Shown in pieces: positions 34,639 to 43,474 of a stretch of DNA of 64,000 nucleotides. A model generated the notes under the pieces. The model did no database searches. It was not told the origin of the DNA and saw nothing but the letters and a program-made list of their open reading frames with translations. Both the position numbers and the translations under genes were made by a program. This stretch comes from Undibacterium sp049340185 (GTDB lineage: Bacteria > Pseudomonadota > Gammaproteobacteria > Burkholderiales > Burkholderiaceae_D): assembly GCF_049340185.1 (NCBI RefSeq), contig NZ_JBMPPC010000009.1, positions 62,001-126,000 of the forward strand. Reading direction: 5' to 3'. Position 1 is the first letter of the stretch, and each line of letters opens with the position of its first letter.

Positions 34639-35682
34639 ATGGGCGGGTCTCTTTACTCACCCGACCTCGCCATGGCCGCTTTACCAGAACTGCAGGAACT
34701 GGAACGTATATTGGAATTAGGTCGCGGCCATCTGGAAGCAGAAGTGGTCTGCGAAGTCAGTGCGGCTCATCAACGTTTTCCGGTCTATCAGATCTGCCTG
34801 GGCAATCCTGATCCCGCGTTGCCGGCGATCGGTTTTTTTGGTGGCATTCATGGTCTTGAGAGAATCGGCACGCAAGTCCTGCTGAGTTTTTTGCGTGGAT
34901 TATTGACACGGCTGACGTGGGATAAAAGCCTGCATCACCTGTTGCAAGATGTGCGGCTGGTATTTATGCCGCTGATTAATCCCGGCGGCATGTGGCAGTC
35001 TACCCGCTGCAATCCGCAAGGTGTCGACCTGATGCGCAATGCACCGGTCAATGCCGAAGGTAAGGTTCCCTTTTTGGTGGGCGGTCATCGGATCAGCCGG
35101 CATCTCCCCTGGTATCGCGGTGCCGCCGATGCCGGAATGGAAGTCGAAAATCAGGCGCTATGTCAGGTTGTACAAAAAGAGTTGCTGGGCCGCTCGTTCA
35201 GCATGGCGATTGATTGTCATTCGGGTTTTGGGCTGCGTGACCGGATCTGGTTTCCGCATGCACATGATGTTCATCCGATTCCGCATCTGGCGGATATTTT
35301 GTCGCTGGAAGAATTATTTCAGCAAACACATCCGAATCATCACTACCTATTTGAACCGCAAAGCCTGCAATATCAGACGCATGGTGATGTCTGGGATTAT
35401 CTGTATCTGCAATCACAGCAGCATCATGGCAATACTTTTTTACCACTCACACTGGAGATGGGATCGTGGTTGTGGGTGAAAAAGAATCCACGTCAATTAT
35501 TCTCACGTCACGGTATGTTCAATCCGATTGCGGAACATCGCTTGCAACGGGTATTGCGCCGTCATAATTCCTGGCTGGATTTCTTAATGCGCGCGACCTG
35601 CGGGCATCAGCAGTGGCTGGCACAGGGGCCAAGCCGTCTGCGCCTGCAAGAACGTGCCGTCGCCCGCTGGTATCGGCCATGA
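34639..35682 (+). CDS. M14-family zinc carboxypeptidase-like protein
   Basis: 347 residues. Zinc and catalytic motifs of the M14/aspartoacylase fold are visible: GFFGGIHGLERIG (His and Glu ligands, about 67-79), FMPLINPGGM (about 113-122), AIDCHSGFG (His ligand, about 190-198) and LTLEMGSW (catalytic Glu, about 274-281). All expected ligands are present. No signal peptide, so probably cytoplasmic. The substrate is unknown; peptide or N-acyl amino-acid hydrolysis is possible. The start codon lacks a clear Shine-Dalgarno. Its TGA overlaps the ATG of the alpha/beta hydrolase (ATGA). Confidence 0.8.
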   Translation: MGGSLYSPDLAMAALPELQELERILELGRGHLEAEVVCEVSAAHQRFPVYQICLGNPDPALPAIGFFGGIHGLERIGTQVLLSFLRGLLTRLTWDKSLHHLLQDVRLVFMPLINPGGMWQSTRCNPQGVDLMRNAPVNAEGKVPFLVGGHRISRHLPWYRGAADAGMEVENQALCQVVQKELLGRSFSMAIDCHSGFGLRDRIWFPHAHDVHPIPHLADILSLEELFQQTHPNHHYLFEPQSLQYQTHGDVWDYLYLQSQQHHGNTFLPLTLEMGSWLWVKKNPRQLFSRHGMFNPIAEHRLQRVLRRHNSWLDFLMRATCGHQQWLAQGPSRLRLQERAVARWYRP

Positions 35683-36434
35683 CCTGGGTACTGCTGCGCG
35701 GGCTGATGCGTGAATCGCGTCACTGGGGTGAATTTGCAACGCAATTCCAAGCTGCGCATCCGGACGAGGATATCGTCACCTTAGACTTTCCGGGGAACGG
35801 TGTGCTGTACCGGGAAACAAGCGCCAGCAGTGTGCAAGAAATGGCAGAATTCTGCCGTCATGAGCTGAAAAAACGGGACTACGCGCCACCCTATCAGCTC
35901 TTATCCGTATCACTGGGGGCCATGGTCGCCGTCGCATGGGCAGATGCCCATCCCGAAGAGCTCAGCCGGGTCGTGCTGATCAACACCAGCCTCGCTCCGC
36001 ACAATCCGTTTTATCACCGTTTAAGACCCAAGAATTATCCAGCACTACTCTTCATCATGTTATTTGGTAGTGTGGCAAAACGCGAGCAGCTGATCTTGTG
36101 CGTTACCAGTACAACCAGCAAACAGAGCACTACCGTAGCAGAGCCGATTTTAAAACAGTGGCAGGCATATGCAGAGAGCGCGCCGATTTCAGTCGGTAAT
36201 ATCTGGCGCCAATTACGGGCCGCATTGTGTTACCGCGCCCCTGCACAAAAACCCTCAGTAGCACTACTCATGCTGGCGGGTGAACAAGATGATCTGGTCA
36301 ATCCTCAATGCTCGATCCATCTGGCAAAAAAATGGCAATGCGAACTACGCCTGCATCCGGCAGCCGGACACGATTTGCCGCTGGATGACGCTACCTGGGT
36401 GATACAGCAAGTAGATGCTGACCGCATCGCTTAA
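35679..36434 (+). CDS. Alpha/beta hydrolase with atypical nucleophile elbow
   Basis: 251 residues from ATG 35679, translationally coupled (ATGA) to the M14 gene. It starts at the first beta strand (TWVLLRGLMRESRHWGEF) with the DFPGNG segment near 37-42. The nucleophile elbow reads LLSVSLGAMVA, where the first Gly of GxSxG is Ser. The acid is in LAGEQDDLVNP and the base in AAGHDLPLDD. Resembles BioH/pimeloyl-carrier-protein esterase-like hydrolases in size but has no diagnostic signature. The open frame upstream to 35613 overlaps the M14 gene and is not needed. Confidence 0.78.
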   Translation: MTWVLLRGLMRESRHWGEFATQFQAAHPDEDIVTLDFPGNGVLYRETSASSVQEMAEFCRHELKKRDYAPPYQLLSVSLGAMVAVAWADAHPEELSRVVLINTSLAPHNPFYHRLRPKNYPALLFIMLFGSVAKREQLILCVTSTTSKQSTTVAEPILKQWQAYAESAPISVGNIWRQLRAALCYRAPAQKPSVALLMLAGEQDDLVNPQCSIHLAKKWQCELRLHPAAGHDLPLDDATWVIQQVDADRIA

Positions 36435-36451
36435 GGAACCATTTAAGATCA

Positions 36452-36964
36452 TCAGGGAAATACCGGCATATGCGGTTCAACACCGCCAAAGCGCACTTCC
36501 GGATGACGCTTCGCAATCAGATCCTCGACCTGGGCAACCCGGTGATAAGGTACATCAACCATCAAAAGCACCTGGCCACGTTCAATATCCTCACTGAATT
36601 GTTTCAGGCGGGAATTCGGAATCGCCGCAGCCGCCATCCCCGATGCCCAAGAACCAAAAACTGCGCCGCCGAGTATCGACACCAGCAGAGAAATCGTACG
36701 CAACTCTATGCCCTCGGGAGGAAAAATCAGGATCATGCTGCCAGCCAGCAAACCCGAAAATGCGCCAATCAGCATCCCGACTTCTGCACCGTGGATTAGA
36801 TCTGTTTTCTGAAAAAAATTCGCCTCCGGCATATCACGCGGCAAGCTGCCTTCTTTGGCATGAAAATGTAAACTACGTTCGTCGATACGCGCCAGCAACA
36901 ACTCATCCAGCATCGCCCTGGCACTCGGCACATCGGGGAGCATGAAATACAGTCGGCGTTTCAT
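36452..36964 (-). CDS. DUF1269-like membrane protein
   Basis: 170 residues from ATG 36964, chosen because GGAGG lies six bases before it. The N-terminus MKRRLYFMLPDVPSARAMLD and the following LLLARIDERSLHFHA form a ferredoxin-like fold. Two Gly-rich membrane segments follow (EVGMLIGAFSGLLAGSMILI and VSILGGAVFGSWASGMAAAA), then a second soluble segment with VLLMVDVPYHRV. I recognise this as the DUF1269-type family common in betaproteobacteria; function unknown. Convergent with the alpha/beta hydrolase gene, 17 bp apart. Confidence 0.75.
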   Translation of the reverse strand: MKRRLYFMLPDVPSARAMLDELLLARIDERSLHFHAKEGSLPRDMPEANFFQKTDLIHGAEVGMLIGAFSGLLAGSMILIFPPEGIELRTISLLVSILGGAVFGSWASGMAAAAIPNSRLKQFSEDIERGQVLLMVDVPYHRVAQVEDLIAKRHPEVRFGGVEPHMPVFP

Positions 36965-37394
36965 AATGGCCTCCATTTTTTGGAAAAAAAGTATCCCGGA
37001 GGTTTTGCGTTGTACGCCGGTATTGGCAGGAGAGTCACGGCAAGTTTGTCAACAACGGTGGTCAGAAGCAAAGTACATCGATGCAAAGCCTCTTATCTCG
37101 TTATAGCAAATTCTGGCTAAATTTCTGGTAAATTTTGAGAAAAACGCAAAAAAAATGAGCTCCGGATTTTCTTTAAGAAAAGCATGCTGATCTGCAATAG
37201 AAAAACTCTTTTTTGATGTCAAACACTGGTCATTGATTCAAGCTACTATCCAACAGGTAAAGTACAGGAATCTTGCTTCGTCGCCAGCTTGTGATCCGGT
37301 TTGCTGCCTGCTTCGTTGCCCGCTCTACTGGCGACTGAACATTCCAAGTGCGCCTCACATAGTGGTCTTACTGATGGTTTATAAAAGGTGGTGT
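36965..37394. other. Intergenic region upstream of egtD
   Basis: AT-rich, no convincing gene. The egtD frame is open back to 37233, but that stretch codes an unlikely Cys-rich leader. An AAG-rich palindrome, TTTTCTTTAAGAAAAG, lies near 37168-37183. Promoters for the divergent DUF1269-like gene and egtD should lie here, but none stands out. Confidence 0.5.
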
Positions 37395-38333
37395 ATGTCT
37401 GATATCGTTCACGAAAATAAGGCAATCCAGCAAGAACTTGCCGCAGGGCTGCTGGCCGACAGGGCACATACTTCCCCCAAATATTTTTATGATGCCGTCG
37501 GTTCAGTCCTGTTCGAAGCAATTTGTGTGTTACCGGAGTATTACCCGACACGTACCGAAGCCAGCATCATGTCAGAGCACTTGGGTGACATCGCACATAC
37601 GATTGGGCCTGGCGGCACGCTCATCGATCTGGGAGCGGGTAACTGCGCCAAAGCAGCACGACTGTTTCCGCAACTCCATCCGGATCAGTATGTGCCGATT
37701 GATATTTCAGTGGATCATTTACGTGATGCCGTACGGCGCTTACAGCAACGCTTCCCGCATATAGAGATGACCGCTCTAGGCATCGATTTTTCGCAAGAAT
37801 GGCGTTTGCCTGGCGAAGTGCGTAGCGACCGTCGTCTGTTCTTTTATCCTGGCTCGTCCATCGGTAACTTTGAACCGGAAATGGCACTCGCCTTCCTCAA
37901 GCAACTACGCGCCTTATGTGGTGAAGACGGCGGCATTCTGATCGGGATAGATCTGATCAAAGATCATGCTGTATTGCATGCCGCCTATGATGACGGGCTG
38001 GGCGTGACCGCCGCATTTAACCTGAATGTATTACGACACATCAATCAGCAACTAGGTACCGATTTTGATGTTCAACAATGGCAGCACCGGGCCTTCTTCA
38101 ACGCGGAACTATCGCGGATAGAAATGCATCTGGAAGCGCGGCAAGATCTGACTATCCACTGGCCTGGTGAACACCGGCACTTCATCCGTGGTGAGCGTAT
38201 TCACACCGAAAATAGCTACAAATATAGTCTGGAGTCCTTCATGAGTTTGCTTCATACAGCAGGGTTTGGCCAGTCCCGCCACTGGACCGATGCTGCAGAA
38301 TGGTTCGCCGTGGTCTATGCTAAAGCGCTCTGA
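37395..38333 (+). CDS. egtD: L-histidine N-alpha-methyltransferase
   Basis: 312 residues from ATG 37395, preceded by AAGGTGG. It makes hercynine, the first step of ergothioneine synthesis, by triple methylation of histidine. Diagnostic segments are TSPKYFYDAVGSVLFEAICV (about 26-45), PEYYPTRTEA (about 47-56), the SAM motif LIDLGAGNCAKA (about 77-88), and FYPGSSIGNFEPEMALAFL (about 154-172). The length is normal for EgtD. It is followed 16 bp later by egtB and then DUF427, a compact operon. The upstream in-frame extension to 37233 is rejected. Confidence 0.92.
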   Translation: MSDIVHENKAIQQELAAGLLADRAHTSPKYFYDAVGSVLFEAICVLPEYYPTRTEASIMSEHLGDIAHTIGPGGTLIDLGAGNCAKAARLFPQLHPDQYVPIDISVDHLRDAVRRLQQRFPHIEMTALGIDFSQEWRLPGEVRSDRRLFFYPGSSIGNFEPEMALAFLKQLRALCGEDGGILIGIDLIKDHAVLHAAYDDGLGVTAAFNLNVLRHINQQLGTDFDVQQWQHRAFFNAELSRIEMHLEARQDLTIHWPGEHRHFIRGERIHTENSYKYSLESFMSLLHTAGFGQSRHWTDAAEWFAVVYAKAL

Positions 38334-38349
38334 CTTGAACGATCTTACT

Positions 38350-39642
38350 ATGCCATCACACCGCTTACCACATCAGCTGTTACAGCGCTGGATGCAAGTC
38401 AGAGAGCGTTCGCTGCGCATTGCGGCCTGCTTGTCGGCTGAAGATGCGGGTGCACAATCGATGCCAGACGCCAGTCCGCTGAAATGGCATCTAGCGCATA
38501 CCACCTGGTTTTACGAGACCTTTATCCTGGCTGAATTTGAATCCGGCTTTCAGGCTTTTCACCCGGCGTTCCGACTGCTGTTTAACTCCTATTACAACGG
38601 CATAGGAGAAAAACATCCGCGACCGCAGCGAGGTTTACTGACACGCCCCAGCCTCGACGAGGTACTAGGATATCGGCAGGACGTTGACCGGCGTATGCAG
38701 CAGTTATTTAGTCCGCCCTCCAGTGAATCCTTAAATACAACCCTGACTGCGACGAGCATCTCCGCTAGCCTGGACGAGTTAATTGAGCTGGGCATACAGC
38801 ATGAACAGCAGCATCAGGAATTGATGCTGACTGACATCAAGCATCTCCTGTCCTGCAATCCTATGGCTCCGGCAATGCTGGCAAGTATCGCCGCGGGCAA
38901 AAATGACGCCATAACAGATCATTGCACCGACACCGTTCAGACACAGCAATGGCACACATTCGCAGCGGAGCTTGTGACAATCGGTCATGCTGGCGATGGT
39001 TTTTGCTTCGATAATGAAGTGCCCAGGCACCGGCAATTCGTGGAAGCATTTCAACTGGCGCCAACGCTCGTCAGCAACGGCGACTATCTGGCGTTTATCG
39101 ACGATGGCGGCTACCAGAATCCTGTGCACTGGCTCGCCGAAGGCTGGGACTGGATACAGCAGCACCATATCCGGCATCCGCTGTATTGGCGACACGGATC
39201 GGACTGGCAAGAATATAGTTTATACGGCTTACGCGAACTGCCGCTGCAGCAAGCCGTATGTCACTTATCGTATTTTGAGGCATCCGCGTATGCAAGCTGG
39301 GCAGGTGCGCGGCTCCCGACCGAAGCCGAATGGGAATACGCTGCACAGCAAGAAAAACAGCATAGCCAGGAAGCCAGCGATAACGCCATATCTCAACTAT
39401 TCGATTGTTGCTGGCAATGGACCAGTAGCAGCTACGCGCCCTACCCCGGCTACGCAACAGCAGCGGGGGCCATCGGTGAATACAATGGCAAATTCATGGC
39501 GAACCAATATGTATTGCGCGGCTCCTCGTGCTTTACACCGAAAGATCATTCACGCATCAGCTATCGTAATTTTTTCCCCTCCACCGCCCGGTGGCAAAGA
39601 ACTGGCATCCGCCTCGCCCGCAGCGTAGCGGCTGCCCTATGA
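38350..39642 (+). CDS. egtB: Hercynine oxygenase (ergothioneine biosynthesis EgtB)
   Basis: 430 residues from ATG 38350. The N-terminal DinB-like domain supplies iron ligands: KWHLAHTTWFYETFIL (about 44-59) and IQHEQQHQELMLTDI (HxxxHxE, about 150-164). The C-terminal FGE-sulfatase domain shows ARLPTEAEWEYAA and YVLRGSSCFTPKDHSRISYR. It couples hercynine to a thiol donor with O2. No EgtC or EgtE gene is nearby, so the donor could be cysteine or glutathione and the lyase lies elsewhere. The start has no clear Shine-Dalgarno; the earlier Met at 38317 overlaps egtD. Its TGA overlaps an ATG (39639) in the DUF427 frame. Confidence 0.92.
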   Translation: MPSHRLPHQLLQRWMQVRERSLRIAACLSAEDAGAQSMPDASPLKWHLAHTTWFYETFILAEFESGFQAFHPAFRLLFNSYYNGIGEKHPRPQRGLLTRPSLDEVLGYRQDVDRRMQQLFSPPSSESLNTTLTATSISASLDELIELGIQHEQQHQELMLTDIKHLLSCNPMAPAMLASIAAGKNDAITDHCTDTVQTQQWHTFAAELVTIGHAGDGFCFDNEVPRHRQFVEAFQLAPTLVSNGDYLAFIDDGGYQNPVHWLAEGWDWIQQHHIRHPLYWRHGSDWQEYSLYGLRELPLQQAVCHLSYFEASAYASWAGARLPTEAEWEYAAQQEKQHSQEASDNAISQLFDCCWQWTSSSYAPYPGYATAAGAIGEYNGKFMANQYVLRGSSCFTPKDHSRISYRNFFPSTARWQRTGIRLARSVAAAL

Positions 39643-39659
39643 CCTCAACAAGGAACCTT

Positions 39660-39950
39660 ATGCCAAGCGCTATCTGGAACAATGCCGTCATCGCCGATGC
39701 CGATGCCTCCGAAGTCATCGTGGTCGAGGGCAACACTTACTTCCCGCGGCATGCGATCAAAGCCGAGCATTTCCGGCGTACAGAGAAAGAAACCGTCTGC
39801 AGCTGGAAAGGCACCGCAAATTACTTCGATGTCATCGTCAATGATGAGGTCAATCCCAACGCCGCCTGGACCTATGAACATCCTAAAGATGCAGCAAAAC
39901 AAATCACCAGCTTTGTCGCCTTCTGGAAGGGTGTGACAGTCGTTGCGTAA
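39660..39950 (+). CDS. DUF427 domain-containing protein
   Basis: 96 residues from ATG 39660, preceded by AAGGAA; an alternative ATG at 39639 overlaps the egtB stop. Typical DUF427 segments are AIWNNAVIADAD, VVEGNTYFPRHAI, TVCSWKGTANYFDV and WTYEHPKDAA. The family has a small beta-rich fold and no established biochemical role. It is the last gene of the egtD-egtB operon and precedes a bidirectional terminator, so it may support thiol or redox metabolism, but this is inference from context. Confidence 0.85.
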   Translation: MPSAIWNNAVIADADASEVIVVEGNTYFPRHAIKAEHFRRTEKETVCSWKGTANYFDVIVNDEVNPNAAWTYEHPKDAAKQITSFVAFWKGVTVVA

Positions 39951-39982
39951 GGCTGTAACAAATAAGCCAGTAACAAAATAAA

Positions 39983-40011
39983 AATGGCGCATTATTTACT
40001 AATGCGCCATT
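39983..40011. terminator. Bidirectional terminator between egt operon and PilT-like gene
   Basis: Perfect 12-bp stem AATGGCGCATTA / TAATGCGCCATT with a five-base loop, A-rich before and T-containing after. It lies between the convergent DUF427 (plus) and PilT/PilU-like (minus) genes. Confidence 0.7.
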
Positions 40012-40020
40012 ATCGATTCA

Positions 40021-40074
40021 GCTTGTTTAGCTTGTTTAGCTTGTTTAGCTTGTTTAGCTTGTTTAGCTTGTTTA
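40021..40074. repeat. 9-bp tandem array, six perfect units
   Basis: Six exact copies of GCTTGTTTA between the terminator hairpin at 39983-40011 and the stop codon of the PilT-like gene. Confidence 0.95.
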
Positions 40075-40091
40075 GCCGCTAACAAGCCAGT

Positions 40092-41231
40092 TTATTTTTT
40101 CAGGGCATCCAGAAAGCCGATACGATCGGTTGTCGCATTACGTGCATCTTCCAGACCAATTTTTTTCTCGATCAGCAGCTGCTTCAAAGACATGTTCATC
40201 GAAAAACAACCCGGATGCTGCTTGGTTGCATCACCGTCCATCAAGGCCCGCAGACCGGAGATGCCACCGGTTTCTATCATCCGCGCCACCGCAGGACTAG
40301 AGGTCAGACATTCCGTCGCGAGGTAATAGCGCTCGCCTTCAACTGACGGCAATAACGCCTGACATAGAACCCCACGCAAAGCCTGCGCCAGTGCTTGTGC
40401 CTGCGGCTCACCGTTACCCAGCAAGCGCAACATTTTTTGCAACCCCAGCTCGGTCGAACGCGCATGCAGGGATGCCAGCACGAGAGGACCAGACTCCGCC
40501 AGCGCCAGCGCCTCTTGTGCAGTCTGCGCATCGCGGATCTCGCCGATCACAATCACATCAGGACGCTCACGCAGAGCATCCAGAGCACCCAGATAATAGC
40601 TCTCGACGTCACCGTCAAAGCCAACTTCGCGTTGCGTGATAATGCATTTGCGTTGCGGTATCAGCGTCTCGACCGGATCTTCGATCGTAATGATGTGACC
40701 AGAGCGGGTCTTATTAATCTGATCAAGCATCGACGCAATCGTGGTCGATTTACCCTGGCAGGTATCGCCGATGATCAACACCAGACCGCTGGTCAGTTTA
40801 GCGAAATCCTGTTCGCACTGACGCAAACCCAGCTGACTCAATTCCATCGGCTCACGCGGAAAACGACGAATCACGCAACCCAGCCGCTTCTTACCCTGAA
40901 ACGTAAAACAGTTAGCGCGGATGCGCGCCGTGTTCAGATCAATCGAGCGGTCAAATGCACGATCCTGTATCCGTGCAGACCAGTTCGGCTCAATGACCTC
41001 AAAAAATTCTTCAAGTTCTTCTTTGGTAATCGGCGAATCCGTCACCGCAACCAGCCCCTTAGGCTGACGCAGCATGATAGGACTATTTTGATGAATCAGA
41101 ATGTCGCTGAAACTCAGACGTGAGTTCAGCAAATGCAAAATTTGCTCAACCAGGGTACCAAATACCGGGTGGTCTTCATTCTCGATATACGACAGGGTAC
41201 GGATCTGCGAGGACATATGGGCTTCCATCAT
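40092..41231 (-). CDS. PilT/PilU-family retraction-type ATPase
   Basis: 379 residues of the type IV pilus secretion-ATPase family. The PilU/PilT N-terminal domain includes LNSRLSFSDILIHQNSPIML. Walker A is GDTCQGKSTTIA, differing from the usual GPTGSGKSTT but keeping GxxxxGKS. The Asp box is TIEDPVETLIPQ, Walker B is PDVIVIGEIRD, and His boxes include LASLHARST. Probably powers pilus retraction or a related machine, but no pilus gene adjoins it, and it may be a paralogue. Start taken as the first of two adjacent ATGs; Shine-Dalgarno weak. Confidence 0.85.
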   Translation of the reverse strand: MMEAHMSSQIRTLSYIENEDHPVFGTLVEQILHLLNSRLSFSDILIHQNSPIMLRQPKGLVAVTDSPITKEELEEFFEVIEPNWSARIQDRAFDRSIDLNTARIRANCFTFQGKKRLGCVIRRFPREPMELSQLGLRQCEQDFAKLTSGLVLIIGDTCQGKSTTIASMLDQINKTRSGHIITIEDPVETLIPQRKCIITQREVGFDGDVESYYLGALDALRERPDVIVIGEIRDAQTAQEALALAESGPLVLASLHARSTELGLQKMLRLLGNGEPQAQALAQALRGVLCQALLPSVEGERYYLATECLTSSPAVARMIETGGISGLRALMDGDATKQHPGCFSMNMSLKQLLIEKKIGLEDARNATTDRIGFLDALKK

Positions 41232-41649
41232 TGTTTGATCTCTGTTTGGAAAATATGCCTGATTATAAACTCAGTATATTTGCAGATGGGAAAGATTCTG
41301 CGATTTGTTGCTTTGGATGATTTTTACTGCCTAAGAAAGTCGCAAACTGTTGATGAAAATTCTAAAATTTACAAAGAAAGTGACTACAATTGGGTCAACA
41401 TCGGTGATCGAGATTTATTTCGTCTTTGCCAATGTTGTAGGTAAAATCAAAACTGATTCTTGAACGCAGTTTCTAGATTTGGTTTTACTGAGTAGATATT
41501 AAACTCAGTCAACTGGAGTCCATTGCTATAAGACTTTCCAGAAAAATTTTACCTATGCTCCCGCTGCTCCCAGTTTTCGTGACAAGCACTCTATCTAATT
41601 AGCTTCTGTGCAAATCCAATAAGCTCGAACACTAGATTTTCAATACACC
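41232..41649. other. AT-rich intergenic region, no gene recognised
   Basis: Divergent spacer between the PilT-like gene (minus) and the membrane zinc-ribbon gene (plus). Open frames at 41120-41444 run into the PilT-like coding region and show no motif. No strong promoter or hairpin is evident. Confidence 0.5.
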
Positions 41650-42186
41650 GTGAACGCCCTCTTATACCCATTCATGCTGCTATCAGCCCTTGGTCTGCTT
41701 CTCAGCATAGCGAGTCACCTCAGTGCCTTGGCAGGGATTCCCATTCCGGGTGGGCATCTGGTCTGGAGTTTGCACGCAGGCATCTTCGCTGTTTGGCTTC
41801 CGACAATCCTGGTTGCCAACCGTATGTCACGTCACGGCAAGCGCTCAGATTTTTGGACATTGGCGCTGTCGGGTTGTCCCGTTTGGGCGCGCTACATGCT
41901 CTATGGCTTATTCGGCTATGCCGTGATTAATTTCATCTTTTGTATGAACAATATGCCAGGTCATCAGGGCGGATTGAATGCGTCAAATGATGGAACCGAA
42001 GTGCGGCTCTTTTCCGGACATTGGATGGTCTTCTACGCCGTAGCGTTGGCAACGCTTTACTCAGCAATCAATAACCCGCATCTGCTAAAAAGCCGGAAGT
42101 GCGCTCACGGGCATGAGGTCGCACCATTCGACCAGTTCTGTCCCACATGTGGAGCAGTTTTGGCGCCTGATCACCCGAGGACCTGA
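41650..42186 (+). CDS. Small membrane protein with C-terminal zinc ribbon
   Basis: 178 residues from GTG 41650. About four membrane helices are visible: the N-terminal LLYPFMLLSALGLLLSIASH, GHLVWSLHAGIFAVWLPTIL, a third near YMLYGLFGYAVINFIF and a fourth near HWMVFYAVALATLYS. The C-terminus carries a zinc-ribbon-like KCAHGHEVAPFDQFCPTCGA with one CxxxH and one CxxC pair. I do not recognise a characterised family. No ribosome binding site is visible, so the start is uncertain. Convergent with the next gene, about 30 bp apart. Confidence 0.6.
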   Translation: MNALLYPFMLLSALGLLLSIASHLSALAGIPIPGGHLVWSLHAGIFAVWLPTILVANRMSRHGKRSDFWTLALSGCPVWARYMLYGLFGYAVINFIFCMNNMPGHQGGLNASNDGTEVRLFSGHWMVFYAVALATLYSAINNPHLLKSRKCAHGHEVAPFDQFCPTCGAVLAPDHPRT

Positions 42187-42215
42187 TCCTCGTATCAAGC
42201 GCCCCACCTCCCGGT

Positions 42216-43049
42216 TTACGACTCCAAAAACTCAATCAACCCCTGATTGAATTCCGCCGCATGAGAAAGATTAAATCCGTGCGGGCCGCCCTTGATGACG
42301 CATAGCTGACTGCCTTTAATCGCTTTATGAGTGCGGGCGCCGCTGACTTCCAGCGGTACGATGGCGTCGGCGTCGCCGTGGATGATCAGGGTGGGGACAG
42401 TGCATTTAGTCAGGTCGTTGCGGAAGTCAGTGTAGGAGAATGCGCCTATGCAATCCAGCGTGCCTTGCGGCGATGCAAATGAGGCGATTTCGCGTGCATA
42501 TACGCGTTGCGCTTCGCTGACCAGCAACTTGCCGCCGGCGCTGAAAAAATTCGTGGTGAAGGCATCCAGAAAGGCAATGCGGTCTTTAGTGACGGCTCCC
42601 TGAAACTGCTGGATGGTTGCGTCGTCCAAGCCGCCTTCAGGATTGTCTTCGGACTTGTAGAGATACGGCGGGACAGCGCCGGCAAACACAGCTTTGGCGA
42701 CACGCTCCGTGCCATATTTGCTGATATAGCGAGCGACCTCGCCACCGCCCATGGAGAATCCGACCAGCGTTGCTTTTTTCAGATCGAGATGGGTCATCAG
42801 TTGATGCAAGTCGGCAGCAAAATGGTCGTAGTCATAGCCAGACCATGGCTGTGAGGACCAGCCAAAACCGCGTCGGTCATAGGTAATCACGCGGTAACCG
42901 GCTTCTATCAGGGCCGGGACTTGCGCCTCCCACGAGCGTCCGCTCAGTGGCCAGCCATGGATCAGGACAACGGGCAAACCGCTACCATGGTCTTCATAAT
43001 ATAACTCGACCGGGGCTTGCTGAGCGTTCTCGATTTTCAGTATTGGCAT
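42216..43049 (-). CDS. Alpha/beta hydrolase, non-haem haloperoxidase/arylesterase type
   Basis: 277 residues from ATG 43049, preceded by TAGGAG. Typical segments are VVLIHGWPLSGRSWEAQVPA (about 28-47), TYDRRGFGWSS, the nucleophile in LVGFSMGGGEVARYI, the acid in IIHGDADAIVP and the base in GGPHGFNLSH. Close in pattern to non-haem chloroperoxidases and related arylesterases, which can have perhydrolase activity. Substrate unknown. No signal peptide. The frame stays open to 43277, but the added N-terminus is not hydrolase-like and the internal start has a strong Shine-Dalgarno. Confidence 0.88.
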   Translation of the reverse strand: MPILKIENAQQAPVELYYEDHGSGLPVVLIHGWPLSGRSWEAQVPALIEAGYRVITYDRRGFGWSSQPWSGYDYDHFAADLHQLMTHLDLKKATLVGFSMGGGEVARYISKYGTERVAKAVFAGAVPPYLYKSEDNPEGGLDDATIQQFQGAVTKDRIAFLDAFTTNFFSAGGKLLVSEAQRVYAREIASFASPQGTLDCIGAFSYTDFRNDLTKCTVPTLIIHGDADAIVPLEVSGARTHKAIKGSQLCVIKGGPHGFNLSHAAEFNQGLIEFLES

Positions 43050-43474
43050 GTCATAACTCCTAGAGATAGAGATGGAACAGAGATATCGCAACACCACGCC
43101 GGCCTGGCGAGACGAAGATGGTGCTGATGCTGATGCTACTTCGACGCTACTGCGGTCACATGCGAAGGATTGACACAAGATCGGCTTCGCAGCAGCGGGG
43201 AAACGAATGGAATCATGTGACAGCAGTCTTGGCCTGACCGCCCTCGCCACGAGGATCTTTATCGACCACTTAGTCACTCAATAAGCGAGTGACTTGCCGC
43301 CAATCTCAGCGCAGATACAGCGAGGTAAGATTATCTCAAATAAGTATTAAAGCGACATGACAAAAACTAACTTTTTATCGCTTACTGTCGTTGAGGTTTT
43401 ATGTGCGCAATTTACGCAAATGGCCGGATTGTCTTGAGTGAACGGCAGATGGAATCAATGGTTGTCCGGATGCG
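43050..43474. other. Intergenic region, no gene recognised
   Basis: The region between the hydrolase start and the end of the DksA-like gene. The upstream in-frame extension of the hydrolase (to 43277) is rejected. It probably contains the hydrolase promoter; nothing else stands out. Confidence 0.5.

Noticed and set aside
40021..40074. Possible CRISPR array
   Set aside because: The repeat units are 9 bp and directly adjacent with no spacers; the same applies to the 9-, 11-, 12- and 14-bp arrays elsewhere.
41120..41444. Plus-strand frames upstream of the membrane zinc-ribbon gene
   Set aside because: They overlap the PilT-like coding region on the opposite strand and have no family features.
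43050..43277. N-terminal extension of the haloperoxidase-like hydrolase
   Set aside because: The internal start at 43049 has TAGGAG and the extension is not hydrolase-like.
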